A stretch of DNA of 64,000 nt, from contig NZ_ATLO01000051.1 in the NCBI RefSeq assembly GCF_000416235.1, positions 248,001-312,000 of the forward strand, read 5' to 3'. The translations under genes were made by a program, and so were the position numbers. Of the stretch, positions 1 through 7,639 are shown in pieces. Positions within the stretch are counted from its first letter, which is position 1. Each line of letters begins with the position of its first letter. Below the pieces are notes generated by a model, which had not been told where the DNA came from, ran no database searches, and saw only the letters and a program-made list of their open reading frames with translations. The DNA is from Pseudomonas sp. CFII64 (GTDB taxonomy: Bacteria; Pseudomonadota; Gammaproteobacteria; Pseudomonadales; Pseudomonadaceae).

Positions 1-836
1 AAGCCGATGGTGCCGACGAAGGCCACCGGGAACGAGGCAAGCAGGCTGACCATGATCAATGTTTGAAAACGCAGGCTGCGCACGTTGATGCCGAAGCTGG
101 CGGCCTTGTCATCGCCCAGGCGCAGGGCGGTCAGGGCCCAGGCGCGCTTGGCGAAGATTGGCACGGTGATCAGAATCACCAGGCAGATCACCCCGAGTTT
201 GGGCCAGGTGGCTTTGGTCAGGCTGCCCATGGTCCAGAACACCACGGCCGCCACGGCCTGCTCGGTGGCAAAAAACTGCACCAGCGCCAGCAACGCATTG
301 AAGGTGAACACCAGGGCAATGCCGAGCAGCACGATGGTTTCGGCGGTGACACCTCGGCGCATGCTCAGGAAGTGGATCAGCAACGCCGAGAGCATGGCCA
401 TGATGAAGGCGTTCACCGGCACCATGTACTGCGCCGCCAGCGGGAACAGTGCCACGCCAAACGCCAGGCCCATGGCCGCGCCGAAACTGGCCGCAGCGGA
501 GATGCCCAGGGTGAACGGGCTGGCCAGCGGATTATTGAGGATCGTCTGCATCTGCGCGCCGGCCAGCGACAACGCCGCGCCAACCGCCACAGCCATCAGC
601 GCTACCGGCAGACGGATGTCCCACATCACCACCCGGACTTGCGCCGAAGCGCTGTCCGGCGAAAACAGGGCGCCCAACACTTCGGTGAGGCTGTAGTTCG
701 CCGGCCCAAGGGCCAGATCCAGCAGCACACTGCCTAGCAACAGCACCACGAGCCCACCCAGAATCAGACGTTTACGCAGCACCAGGTGACGATAGGTTTC
801 CCGTTGAACTACCAATGCTCCGTCCAATGCGCTCAT
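1..836 (-). CDS. FecCD-family iron(III)-siderophore ABC permease, 3' part outside window
   Basis: Inner-membrane permease of a ferric-siderophore importer. The gene starts at 836 and is still open at base 1, giving about 278 codons of a family that is usually 330-350 residues. The translation shows hydrophobic helices and the FecCD signature region (DIRLPVALMAVAVGAALSLA, then Q-x-x-LNNPLASP and LGISAAASFGAA). Its ATG overlaps the stop of the upstream binding-protein gene by 4 bp, so the two are translationally coupled. The ATPase gene of the system is expected beyond the left edge. The family call is secure; the substrate is inferred from the neighbouring receptor and binding protein. Confidence 0.9.
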   Translation of the reverse strand, partial: MSALDGALVVQRETYRHLVLRKRLILGGLVVLLLGSVLLDLALGPANYSLTEVLGALFSPDSASAQVRVVMWDIRLPVALMAVAVGAALSLAGAQMQTILNNPLASPFTLGISAAASFGAAMGLAFGVALFPLAAQYMVPVNAFIMAMLSALLIHFLSMRRGVTAETIVLLGIALVFTFNALLALVQFFATEQAVAAVVFWTMGSLTKATWPKLGVICLVILITVPIFAKRAWALTALRLGDDKAASFGINVRSLRFQTLIMVSLLASFPVAFVGTIG

Positions 837-2020
837 GGTTTGAGCTCCGGTTCAGGCAGGCTGACGAAGTAGCCCGGTTCGTAGGGCACAGGTAGAAACC
901 GCTCATGCAATTCACGAAATGCGGCATCCGGATCCAGCTCGGCAAACAGCGTCGGGTGAAACCATTTCGCCAATTGCTGGATGGCGACGAACTGATACGG
1001 GCTGTTATAGAACTGATGCCAGATCGCATGAAAAGCCTGATTATCCTGAGCTTTGATGCCCGCATAAGCAGGCCGCTGGGTGTACCACGCCAGTTTGTGT
1101 CTGGCTTGGGTCATGTCCGCGCCGGGGCCGACACCGATCCAGCGACCACCCGGCGCAAAGGCTTCCCAGTTGGCGCTGGTGACAACGACGTGGTCAGGAT
1201 TGGCGACAATGACTTGCTCGGGGTTCAACTGGCCGAAGGTGGTGGGAATGATGTGTTTGGCGATGTTGTTGCCACCGGCCATTTCCACGAACAGGCCAAA
1301 ATTCTCGTTGCCGAAACTCAGGCAGCAATCATCGGTGTAGCCGCCAATACGCTCGATGAACACGTTGGGGCGAGCAGGGCGCTGCGCTTCGATGACATCG
1401 GTAACACGCCGGATTTGCTGGTTGCGAAAATCAATGAACGCCTCGGCTCGCGCCTGCTTGCCGAACAGCTGGCCGAACAGACGCATGGTCGGCTCGGTGT
1501 TCTGCATCGGGTTATTGCGAAAGTCGACGTAAACCACCGGGATTCCCAAAGCGTCCAGCTTCTCGATGTAGCGCGCGTCTTCCGTGGCGTGCCGGGCTTC
1601 GATATTGAGGATGATCACGTCCGGCCGTTGGGAGATCGCCTGCTCAATGTCGAAGGTGCCGTCTTCAAATCCGCCAAAGGTCGGGATTTTGGCGATAGCG
1701 GGAAATTTGCGCAGGTAGGCGCCGTAGGTGTCTGGATCGGACTGGATCAAGTCCTTGCGCCAGCCGACGATGCGCTCGATGGGGTTTTCCGTATCCAGCG
1801 CCGCGACCAGATACAACTGGCGACCCTCACCGAGGATGACGCGCCTGACCGGAAGGTGGACCTTGACCTTGCGCCCGAGCAGATCGGTCACTGTGCTTAG
1901 CGCCGGATCCTGCGCGGCGGCAAGCGCACTGCGCGGCGCCACGGAAAGCAACGACAAGCCCAGCAATCCCGCGAACAGCAGCGCAGCGAGCGTTTGACTG
2001 CGACGAAAAACGGTAACCAT
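833..2020 (-). CDS. Iron-siderophore ABC transporter periplasmic binding protein (FecB/BtuF-like)
   Basis: Periplasmic protein of about 395 residues that would hand a ferric chelate to the adjacent FecCD permease. The chosen ATG at 2020 gives a Sec signal (MVTVFRRSQ, then a hydrophobic core ending in SALAAA); an in-frame reading further upstream has no signal and overlaps the spacer after the receptor gene. The mature protein has the class III binding-protein layout: TVTDLLGRKVKVHLPVRRVI at the start, then RPDVIIL and IPVVYVDFR in lobe 1. It lies 64 bp downstream of the receptor gene and overlaps the permease by 4 bp, so the three form an operon. There is no lipobox, so it should be a soluble periplasmic protein. 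Confidence 0.88.
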   Translation of the reverse strand: MVTVFRRSQTLAALLFAGLLGLSLLSVAPRSALAAAQDPALSTVTDLLGRKVKVHLPVRRVILGEGRQLYLVAALDTENPIERIVGWRKDLIQSDPDTYGAYLRKFPAIAKIPTFGGFEDGTFDIEQAISQRPDVIILNIEARHATEDARYIEKLDALGIPVVYVDFRNNPMQNTEPTMRLFGQLFGKQARAEAFIDFRNQQIRRVTDVIEAQRPARPNVFIERIGGYTDDCCLSFGNENFGLFVEMAGGNNIAKHIIPTTFGQLNPEQVIVANPDHVVVTSANWEAFAPGGRWIGVGPGADMTQARHKLAWYTQRPAYAGIKAQDNQAFHAIWHQFYNSPYQFVAIQQLAKWFHPTLFAELDPDAAFRELHERFLPVPYEPGYFVSLPEPELKP

Positions 2021-2084
2021 GGTGTATGCCTTTGCAGAAGCCAGGCCGGACCCCGGCGCATAACGCCGCCCCGGACCGGAAGTT

Positions 2085-4499
2085 TTAGAAATCAATGGTG
2101 GCCGACAGCAGCAGGGTGCGTGGCGAACCTTGGGAGAACGCGCCGTAGGAAGCCACGCCCGACCAGTACTCGCGGTCGAACACGTTCTGCACAGTGGCGC
2201 GGAAGGTAGTCGGTCGCTGGGCGATGCGGGTGGCGTAACGCGCGCCGACATCGAAGCGGGTCCAGGCCTCCAATTCTTGGGTATTGGCCTGGTTCACATA
2301 CTGGCTGCCGGTATAGATCGCACCGCTGGTCAACGTCAGACCCTCCACACCAGGGGCGTCCCACTCGGCCCAGAGATTGGCCTGAACTTGCGGCACGCCA
2401 ACCGGTTTATTGCCACGGTTGGCGGCAACGCTGGTTCTGGTCAATTCCCCGTCGAGTAATGTCACGCCACCCAGCAGGCGCGTACCGCTGGCAATTTCGC
2501 CAGACAGGTTCAGCTCCATGCCGCGATTGCGTTGCTGACCTTGAATCGAGAACGCCCCGGACGACAGCTCGCCACTCGGTTTCCTGATCTGAAACAGGGC
2601 CAGTGTGGCCATGAAACTGAGGTAGTCGACCTTGACCCCGACTTCCTGCTGCCGAGAAATATAAGGCGCAAAAATTTCACCCGCATTGGTGGCGGCGGAC
2701 GGCGCAATGTCGCCCTTGCTCATGCCTTCGATGTAGTTGTAATAGAACGAAACATGTTCCCAGGGTTTGGCGACGATACCGAACAGCGGTGTGACATCGC
2801 TTTTGTCGTAGGAAGTGGTGATCGATCCGGCTGCGTTGTAGTTGTCCGATTTGATGTTCTGCTTGCGCACGCCGACGGTCACTTGCAGAAGCTCGTTGAG
2901 CACCGACAGCGTGTCGGCGAGGGCTACGCCGGACAGTTCGCTCTCGGAAACTTTCGGCGTATCCGGTTTGCCGATGGCGGGTTCCAGGCGGTCGCTCGGG
3001 TGGTAAATATTCGAGAGGACGGCGGGGCCGGAAATGATGCCGCGGGACAACTCATCGCGATAACGGGTCACTTGCAGGACGCTGCTGTGGCTGACCGGTC
3101 CGGTGTCGAAACCCACGCGTACACCGGCATCAACGGTGTAACGCTGGACGTCGAATTTGTAATAACCGGGAATTGAAGACGTGTCACCGGCAGCGTTGAT
3201 GATGGTCGGGGTCTGATCGGACATGCGCTCGACCGCCGATTTGCCGCCGCCAGCGTGGGCGAATACGCTCAGTGCATCGCTGAACTCGTACTCGCCACCG
3301 AGCAGCGCTGATTTGTCCCGGGTTTCGGATCGGCCCCAGTCCTGGGACACGTTGGTACGGCCGTTGGCGGCCGATGGGATCGGCACACCGGACGCGATCA
3401 GAAACGGGCGGGACGCTGCGTCAAACTGCTCTTTCTGGCTGATCAGATCCAGCGTGGTGCGCAGGCGATCACCCTGATAATCCAGGGAGATAGCGCCGAT
3501 ACCGATATCTCGGGATTGCGCATCGATTGCGGTATCGCCTTGCTGGACGCTGCCATTGATCCTCACACCAAACCGGCGCTCCTCACCAAAGCGCCGACTG
3601 AGGTCCAGGTGGCCGCCGAGTTGCGAGTTCATGGCGTAGCGGGTAGTGAATCGGGTCAGGTCTTCATCGAGGGAACGCTTGGGAACCACGTTGATCACGC
3701 CGCCCACCGCGCTGTTGGGTGACATGCCATAAAGTAGCGCGCCTGGACCCTTGACCAGTTCGATACGCTCGGCGTATTCGGTGAACACCCGGTAATTGGA
3801 CGCCACACCGTATACGCCGTCGAACGCCAGTTCGCCGAGATTGCCTTCCCCCACCGGAAAGCCACGGATGAAGAACGAGTCGACGATCCCGCCGGCCTGT
3901 CCGGTGGAGCGCACTGAAGAATCGCGCTCCAGCACGTCGCCTACGGTGACCGCCTGTTGATCCTTGATCAGCGTTGAGGTGTAGCTGCTGACGCTGAAGG
4001 GCGCATCCATCACATCCTGGTTGCCGAGCATGCCCAGGCGTGCGCCGCGTGCAACCTGACCGCCCGAATAGGCTGGAGGCAGGCCGTTGCCGCGTCGGCC
4101 GACGCCATCGACGGTGATTTCCGGCAAGGCCACCTGACGGAGCACCAATGTGTAGCTGCCGTCACTGCGTGCAACCATTTCCACACCCGTGTCGGCCAGC
4201 AAGCGGGTCAGCGCTTCCTGTGTGGAGTAAGTGCCGGAAAGCCCGGGGCTGAGCAGCCCTTCGGTGATTGCCGGTTGAAACGACAGGGCAATGCCGGCAT
4301 CAACGGCAAAGCTCGACAGCGTTGCGCCGAGCGGGCCGGGAGCAATGTTGTAGGCACGGGCTGCGAATGTGTCCAGTTGCGTCGGCACGGCCGCCGAGGC
4401 GAACGATCCGCTGGCCGCGCTCAGCACAAGGCTGAGCAGCACCCCGCGCATAACGGGCTTGAGCGGACGATCTGGGCGCAGGGGCCGTGCGACGGGCAT
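2085..4499 (-). CDS. TonB-dependent siderophore receptor with STN signalling domain (receptor 1)
   Basis: Outer-membrane ferric-siderophore receptor, 804 residues. Order of parts: signal peptide (about 1-36, ending FASAA), an STN signalling domain (about 50-120, beginning near FAARAYNIAPGPLGATLSSF), plug domain (about 150-260, with STGQAGGIVDSFFIRGF and ELVKGPGALLYG), and a beta-barrel ending in the C-terminal Phe needed for outer-membrane assembly. An STN domain normally passes the ligand signal to a FecR-type anti-sigma factor, and such a gene lies directly upstream. It is a close paralogue of the receptor at 7640-9877, with long identical stretches in plug and barrel. A promoter-like element shared with that gene sits 45 bp before the start. 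The ligand is not known. Confidence 0.95.
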   Translation of the reverse strand: MPVARPLRPDRPLKPVMRGVLLSLVLSAASGSFASAAVPTQLDTFAARAYNIAPGPLGATLSSFAVDAGIALSFQPAITEGLLSPGLSGTYSTQEALTRLLADTGVEMVARSDGSYTLVLRQVALPEITVDGVGRRGNGLPPAYSGGQVARGARLGMLGNQDVMDAPFSVSSYTSTLIKDQQAVTVGDVLERDSSVRSTGQAGGIVDSFFIRGFPVGEGNLGELAFDGVYGVASNYRVFTEYAERIELVKGPGALLYGMSPNSAVGGVINVVPKRSLDEDLTRFTTRYAMNSQLGGHLDLSRRFGEERRFGVRINGSVQQGDTAIDAQSRDIGIGAISLDYQGDRLRTTLDLISQKEQFDAASRPFLIASGVPIPSAANGRTNVSQDWGRSETRDKSALLGGEYEFSDALSVFAHAGGGKSAVERMSDQTPTIINAAGDTSSIPGYYKFDVQRYTVDAGVRVGFDTGPVSHSSVLQVTRYRDELSRGIISGPAVLSNIYHPSDRLEPAIGKPDTPKVSESELSGVALADTLSVLNELLQVTVGVRKQNIKSDNYNAAGSITTSYDKSDVTPLFGIVAKPWEHVSFYYNYIEGMSKGDIAPSAATNAGEIFAPYISRQQEVGVKVDYLSFMATLALFQIRKPSGELSSGAFSIQGQQRNRGMELNLSGEIASGTRLLGGVTLLDGELTRTSVAANRGNKPVGVPQVQANLWAEWDAPGVEGLTLTSGAIYTGSQYVNQANTQELEAWTRFDVGARYATRIAQRPTTFRATVQNVFDREYWSGVASYGAFSQGSPRTLLLSATIDF

Positions 4500-4543
4500 G
4501 GATGGGTGAACCTATGGACGAGATGAAGTGGTTATTCCTTTCT

Positions 4544-4572
4544 TTGCCAGTCGAGATCAAAAAAAGTATCAC
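4544..4572 (-). promoter_or_regulatory. Promoter-like element shared by both receptor genes (copy A)
   Basis: Read on the minus strand, the element is GTGATAC, 11 bases, then TCGACTGGCAA, ending 44 bp before the ATG of receptor 1. The same two words with exactly the same 11-base spacing occur 45 bp before receptor 2. Farther upstream both copies also have an A-rich AAAANAAAT word at equal distance. FecI-type sigma factors usually drive the receptor gene from the fecR-receptor gap, so this is a good candidate for their promoter. Which part is -35 and which -10 is not resolved. Confidence 0.6.
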
Positions 4573-4599
4573 CTGCACCGGGATTTATTTTGCGTAAGG

Positions 4600-5577
4600 T
4601 CAAGCGGGAGAAAGTGTCACCCAGTAACCGCCCAAATGGCCGGTGACGAGCACGGGATAAGTCTGCACCAGCATATTCAGCGTGCGCTGCGTATCGCTGA
4701 TGGGAAAGGCCCCGGAAATGCGCAGCTGGGCAATGGCCGGATCGCAACGTACGAAACCTTTGCGATAGCGGGACAGTTCGGCGACGAAATCTGCCAGGCG
4801 CATCTTGTCGGCCATCAGCATGCCTTGTGTCCAGGCGCCCACGTTACGATCGGCCGGGTTCAGCGGGCCGAAGTTTTGTGCTGAAAACTCAGTGCGCTGG
4901 CCGGCGTTGACCATGAGCGGCGCTACCTGGCGACTGTCGGCCAATTCAACCCGAACGGCGCCGTCGAGAACCGCGAGATAGGTGCGCGACGCGAGTTCGC
5001 GAACGGTGAATCGCGTGCCCAATGCTTGCATGTGGCCTTGACGTGTACTGACCAGAAAGGGGCGTGGCAGCGAGGAAGTATCGGGCGCGGTCTGCACCAG
5101 AATTTCCCCTTCGCGCACATTGATCAGGCGCTGCCGGGTATCGAACAGTACGTCGATGGCGGTATCGGTATTGAGGGTGACGTGGGACCCGTCGGCCAGG
5201 GTCAATTCGCGGCGTTGGCCAACGGCGGTGCGGTAGTCGGCCGACCATTGTTGCGATTGCGCGAGTTTCCAGCTGCCCCAACCGGCCGGGACCACCGCCA
5301 GCAGGATCGCCAGCTTGCCGAGGAGCGCGCGACGTTCAGGGCTGCTCGGGCGATCCAGCGTCGACATTGCCAGCGAGGGCGGCAGCCCGCCGAGCTTGCT
5401 TTGCAGTAACTGCGCACGGGACCAGGCGCGGTTGCGCTCGGGGCTGCTGACTTTCCAGCACTCCCATTCGTCGCGTTCGGTGGCGCTGAGGTCGCGTTCA
5501 CTCAAACGCATCAGCCACTCGGCGGCCTCTTCGAGGATTTTCGGATCGAGCGGCAGCTCAGTGCGACGAGTGAGCAT
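4600..5577 (-). CDS. FecR-family anti-sigma factor / sigma regulator
   Basis: Inner-membrane regulator of 325 residues that passes the receptor signal to the cognate ECF sigma factor. Residues 10-60 carry the DUF4880-like cytoplasmic region (EEAAEWLMRLSERDLSATER and ERNRAWSRAQLL) that binds sigma. One membrane helix follows near 90-107 (LLGKLAILLAVVPAGWG), then the periplasmic FecR domain (RTAVGQRRELTLADGSHVTL; VREGEILVQT; ALGTRFTVR) that contacts the STN domain of the receptor. Its ATG follows the sigma-factor stop directly (TGAATG). Receptor 1 lies downstream. The order sigma, FecR, receptor is the classic fecIRA arrangement. Confidence 0.93.
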   Translation of the reverse strand: MLTRRTELPLDPKILEEAAEWLMRLSERDLSATERDEWECWKVSSPERNRAWSRAQLLQSKLGGLPPSLAMSTLDRPSSPERRALLGKLAILLAVVPAGWGSWKLAQSQQWSADYRTAVGQRRELTLADGSHVTLNTDTAIDVLFDTRQRLINVREGEILVQTAPDTSSLPRPFLVSTRQGHMQALGTRFTVRELASRTYLAVLDGAVRVELADSRQVAPLMVNAGQRTEFSAQNFGPLNPADRNVGAWTQGMLMADKMRLADFVAELSRYRKGFVRCDPAIAQLRISGAFPISDTQRTLNMLVQTYPVLVTGHLGGYWVTLSPA

Positions 5578-6093
5578 TCATTCCACCAGCATCAGGCACT
5601 GAACGAAGGCCTGCTTCATGTAGCGCTTGACCGTGATCAGGGAAACATTCAGCTGTTCGGCGATGTCGTCGTATTTCAGGCCGCCGATCTGCGACAACAG
5701 GAACGCGCGCTTGACCAGCGGCGGCAGCGTGTCGAGCATGGCGTCGATTTCGTGCAGGGTTTCCAGCACCATGAAGCGCAATTCGGGTGAAGGCACTTCT
5801 GGGGCTGGCAAATACGTGAGCGCCTCCAGGTAAGCGCGTTCCAGGGCCTTGCGCTGATACCAATTGATGAGAATGCCCTTGGCCACGCAGCTCAGGTACG
5901 CCCGGGGCTGATCAATAGCGGTGACCTGGGAGGCGAGTATGCGGGTGAAAGTGTCTTGCGCCAGATCCGCCGCGTCCATGGCGTTGCCCAGTTTTTTCTT
6001 CAGCGTGGCGTACAACCAGCCGTGATGACCGGCGTACAGCGCCTCGATCACACGCAGATGATTGTCGTTGTTGGTGGGCAGGGTTTCGCTCAT
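5578..6093 (-). CDS. FecI-like ECF sigma-70 factor
   Basis: Extracytoplasmic-function sigma factor of 171 residues in the iron-starvation group. Region 2 is seen at about 20-85 (LYATLKKKLGNAMDAADLAQDTFTRIL, then RAYLSCVAKGILINWYQR) and region 4 at about 110-165 (LPPLVKRAFLLSQIGGLKYDDIAEQLNVSLITVKRYMKQAF). It is transcribed with the FecR gene with no gap. A Fur-box-like sequence lies 17-35 bp upstream of the start, so iron starvation should switch it on. The likely targets are the two receptor genes that share a promoter-like element. Confidence 0.94.
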   Translation of the reverse strand: MSETLPTNNDNHLRVIEALYAGHHGWLYATLKKKLGNAMDAADLAQDTFTRILASQVTAIDQPRAYLSCVAKGILINWYQRKALERAYLEALTYLPAPEVPSPELRFMVLETLHEIDAMLDTLPPLVKRAFLLSQIGGLKYDDIAEQLNVSLITVKRYMKQAFVQCLMLVE

Positions 6094-6109
6094 GGCAGCA
6101 GGTTTTGTA

Positions 6110-6128
6110 ATTGAGAAGTATTCCCAAT
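6110..6128 (-). promoter_or_regulatory. Fur-box-like operator before the FecI sigma gene
   Basis: The 19 bases on the plus strand read ATTGAGAAGTATTCCCAAT. Against the dyad AATGAGAATNATTCTCATT, 14 of 18 defined positions agree. The site sits 17-35 bp upstream of the sigma-factor ATG, where Fur would block transcription when iron is plentiful. The call rests on a match counted by eye plus gene context. Confidence 0.5.
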
Positions 6129-6162
6129 GCTAATGGACAACGAGCCTGTGACGCAAGCGGGA

Positions 6163-7410
6163 TCAATCCCCGGGCGGGGCGTGCTCGGCTTGCTGGCTCT
6201 CAGGCCGGTAACGCAACGCGATGACCGGGATCAGCACCAGCACATAAGCCAGGCAAACGAACAGGTAGGTGTACTGCAAACCGTAGGTCTGGCTGAGCAA
6301 GCCTCCCGCCGAAATACCCGCGATCGAAGCGAATTGCGCGGTGCCTTGGGCAATCCCCAGCACGTGACCTTGTCGCGAGCTGTCGGCAGCTTTCGAAATC
6401 AGGGCCATCAGCACCGGCGTCGTAGCCCCCAGCAGTACTCCCCAGATGAAGTACACGACGACAAATACAATGGCGTTGCGAGTGACGCCCGCAATCGCGG
6501 TCAACGCGATACAACCCAGCACGATGTAGGTGATGCGATGCAGGGTGTCCTGTTGAGAACGGTGCTCGAAGTAGCGTGACCATGCCGTGGCCGACAGAAT
6601 GAAACCCAGTGCCAGCAAGCCGTAGCACAGGCCGACCACTGAGTTGCTGACCTCGAAGACCGAGCTGACGTACAGCGAGAATGACGTCTGCGGCAGCATC
6701 CGCGCCAACAGCAAAATGCCCATGACGCACAGCAAAGGCAGCAACGGTGATCGTTGCCAGATGCTGCCATTGTCGCCAGCCCGGATTGAGGTATCGATGC
6801 CCGGATTCGTCTTCTTCATCGGCGGCACATCCGGCAATGTCACGGCCGCCACCACAGTGCAAATTGCGCACAGTACTGAGGCGATGATATTGATCCAGAA
6901 AAACGTCGCATGATCGAGGATCAGCCCCCCGAGCACCGCACCGAGCAGTGAGCCAACATTGGTCGAGATCTGCAGGATCGCAAACAGCCGCGCCCGCCGC
7001 GCAGGTGCTTCGATACTGACACCGTAAGCCTGTGCCGGGGCGATGTAACCGGCGAAAGCGCCTTGCAGAAAACGCAGGATCAGAATGACCCAGATGTCGC
7101 CGGACAACGCCAGCCCGAGCTGGGTCAAGGACAACCCGGCCAGGGCGCGGATCATCATCAATTTGTGCCCGTAACGATCACCGATCCGGCCCCAGAACGC
7201 ACTGGTCAGCATGATGCCCAGCATTGGCCCGACGTACACGGCAACGCTGGCGAAGCTGAAAAACGACTCCGAGGACGTCATCCCGCGCAGATGGACCGGC
7301 CAGAACGGTCCGCTCATTTCCATCGCGCCCATGGAGATCAGCTGGATCGTGAACAGAAGATAAATCAGGATCCTCACATTCGAACCCTGGATGGCACCTG
7401 CATGGGGCAT
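6163..7410 (-). CDS. MFS transporter, probable siderophore-related export or uptake
   Basis: Inner-membrane major facilitator of 415 residues with about 12 hydrophobic helices. The MFS loop 2-3 motif is clear (AFWGRIGDRYGHKLMM, about 73-88), and helix 4 begins RFLQGAFAGYIAPAQAYG. A cytoplasmic charged loop (about 200-225, DVPPMKKTNPG) separates the two halves. The gene lies between the sigma-factor gene (same strand) and receptor 2 (opposite strand), which suggests a role in moving a siderophore or its iron complex across the inner membrane. MFS proteins of this size in siderophore loci can be exporters or importers; sequence alone does not decide. Confidence 0.85.
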   Translation of the reverse strand: MPHAGAIQGSNVRILIYLLFTIQLISMGAMEMSGPFWPVHLRGMTSSESFFSFASVAVYVGPMLGIMLTSAFWGRIGDRYGHKLMMIRALAGLSLTQLGLALSGDIWVILILRFLQGAFAGYIAPAQAYGVSIEAPARRARLFAILQISTNVGSLLGAVLGGLILDHATFFWINIIASVLCAICTVVAAVTLPDVPPMKKTNPGIDTSIRAGDNGSIWQRSPLLPLLCVMGILLLARMLPQTSFSLYVSSVFEVSNSVVGLCYGLLALGFILSATAWSRYFEHRSQQDTLHRITYIVLGCIALTAIAGVTRNAIVFVVVYFIWGVLLGATTPVLMALISKAADSSRQGHVLGIAQGTAQFASIAGISAGGLLSQTYGLQYTYLFVCLAYVLVLIPVIALRYRPESQQAEHAPPGD

Positions 7411-7565
7411 AAGTCAGTCTCGGTGATAAAACGCCAGATTCGGTTATCGCCAAATTCGCGGATCGGCAGACTACGCGCTTTACCATCTCGGGAAAACAGC
7501 ACGCTGGAGTTTTGCCGAAGCCCGGAAGCACGTTGCTGCGAGGTTCAAAAAAAATTCTCAGGAGG

Positions 7566-7594
7566 GTGATACTTTTCCGCAGGTCGACTGGCAA
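7566..7594 (+). promoter_or_regulatory. Promoter-like element shared by both receptor genes (copy B)
   Basis: GTGATAC at 7566-7572, 11 bases, then TCGACTGGCAA at 7584-7594, ending 45 bp before the ATG of receptor 2. Words and spacing are identical to copy A before receptor 1 on the opposite strand. A weaker Fur-like dyad (AATAGGAGTGATTACCATT, 7593-7611; 13 of 18 positions) overlaps its right end, but part of that is also conserved near copy A and may be leader sequence. Confidence 0.6.
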
Positions 7595-7639
7595 TAGGAG
7601 TGATTACCATTTTCTTCTGTCGAAAAGGAACCTTACGCC

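Noticed and set aside
905-1900. Long plus-strand reading opposite the FecB-type gene
   Set aside because: It is antisense to a clear binding protein, has no domain and no ribosome site. Similar mirror readings occur opposite many genes here because of high GC third positions.
4573-4600. PvdS-type (TAAAT-N16-CGT) promoter before receptor 1
   Set aside because: A TAAAT word is present at suitable distance but the CGT half is missing in both receptor promoters, so a pyoverdine sigma site is not supported.
7593-7611. Second Fur-box-like dyad before receptor 2
   Set aside because: Only 13 of 18 positions match, and part of the sequence is shared with the leader of receptor 1, so it may just be conserved promoter or leader sequence. 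It is mentioned with copy B instead of being listed as a site.
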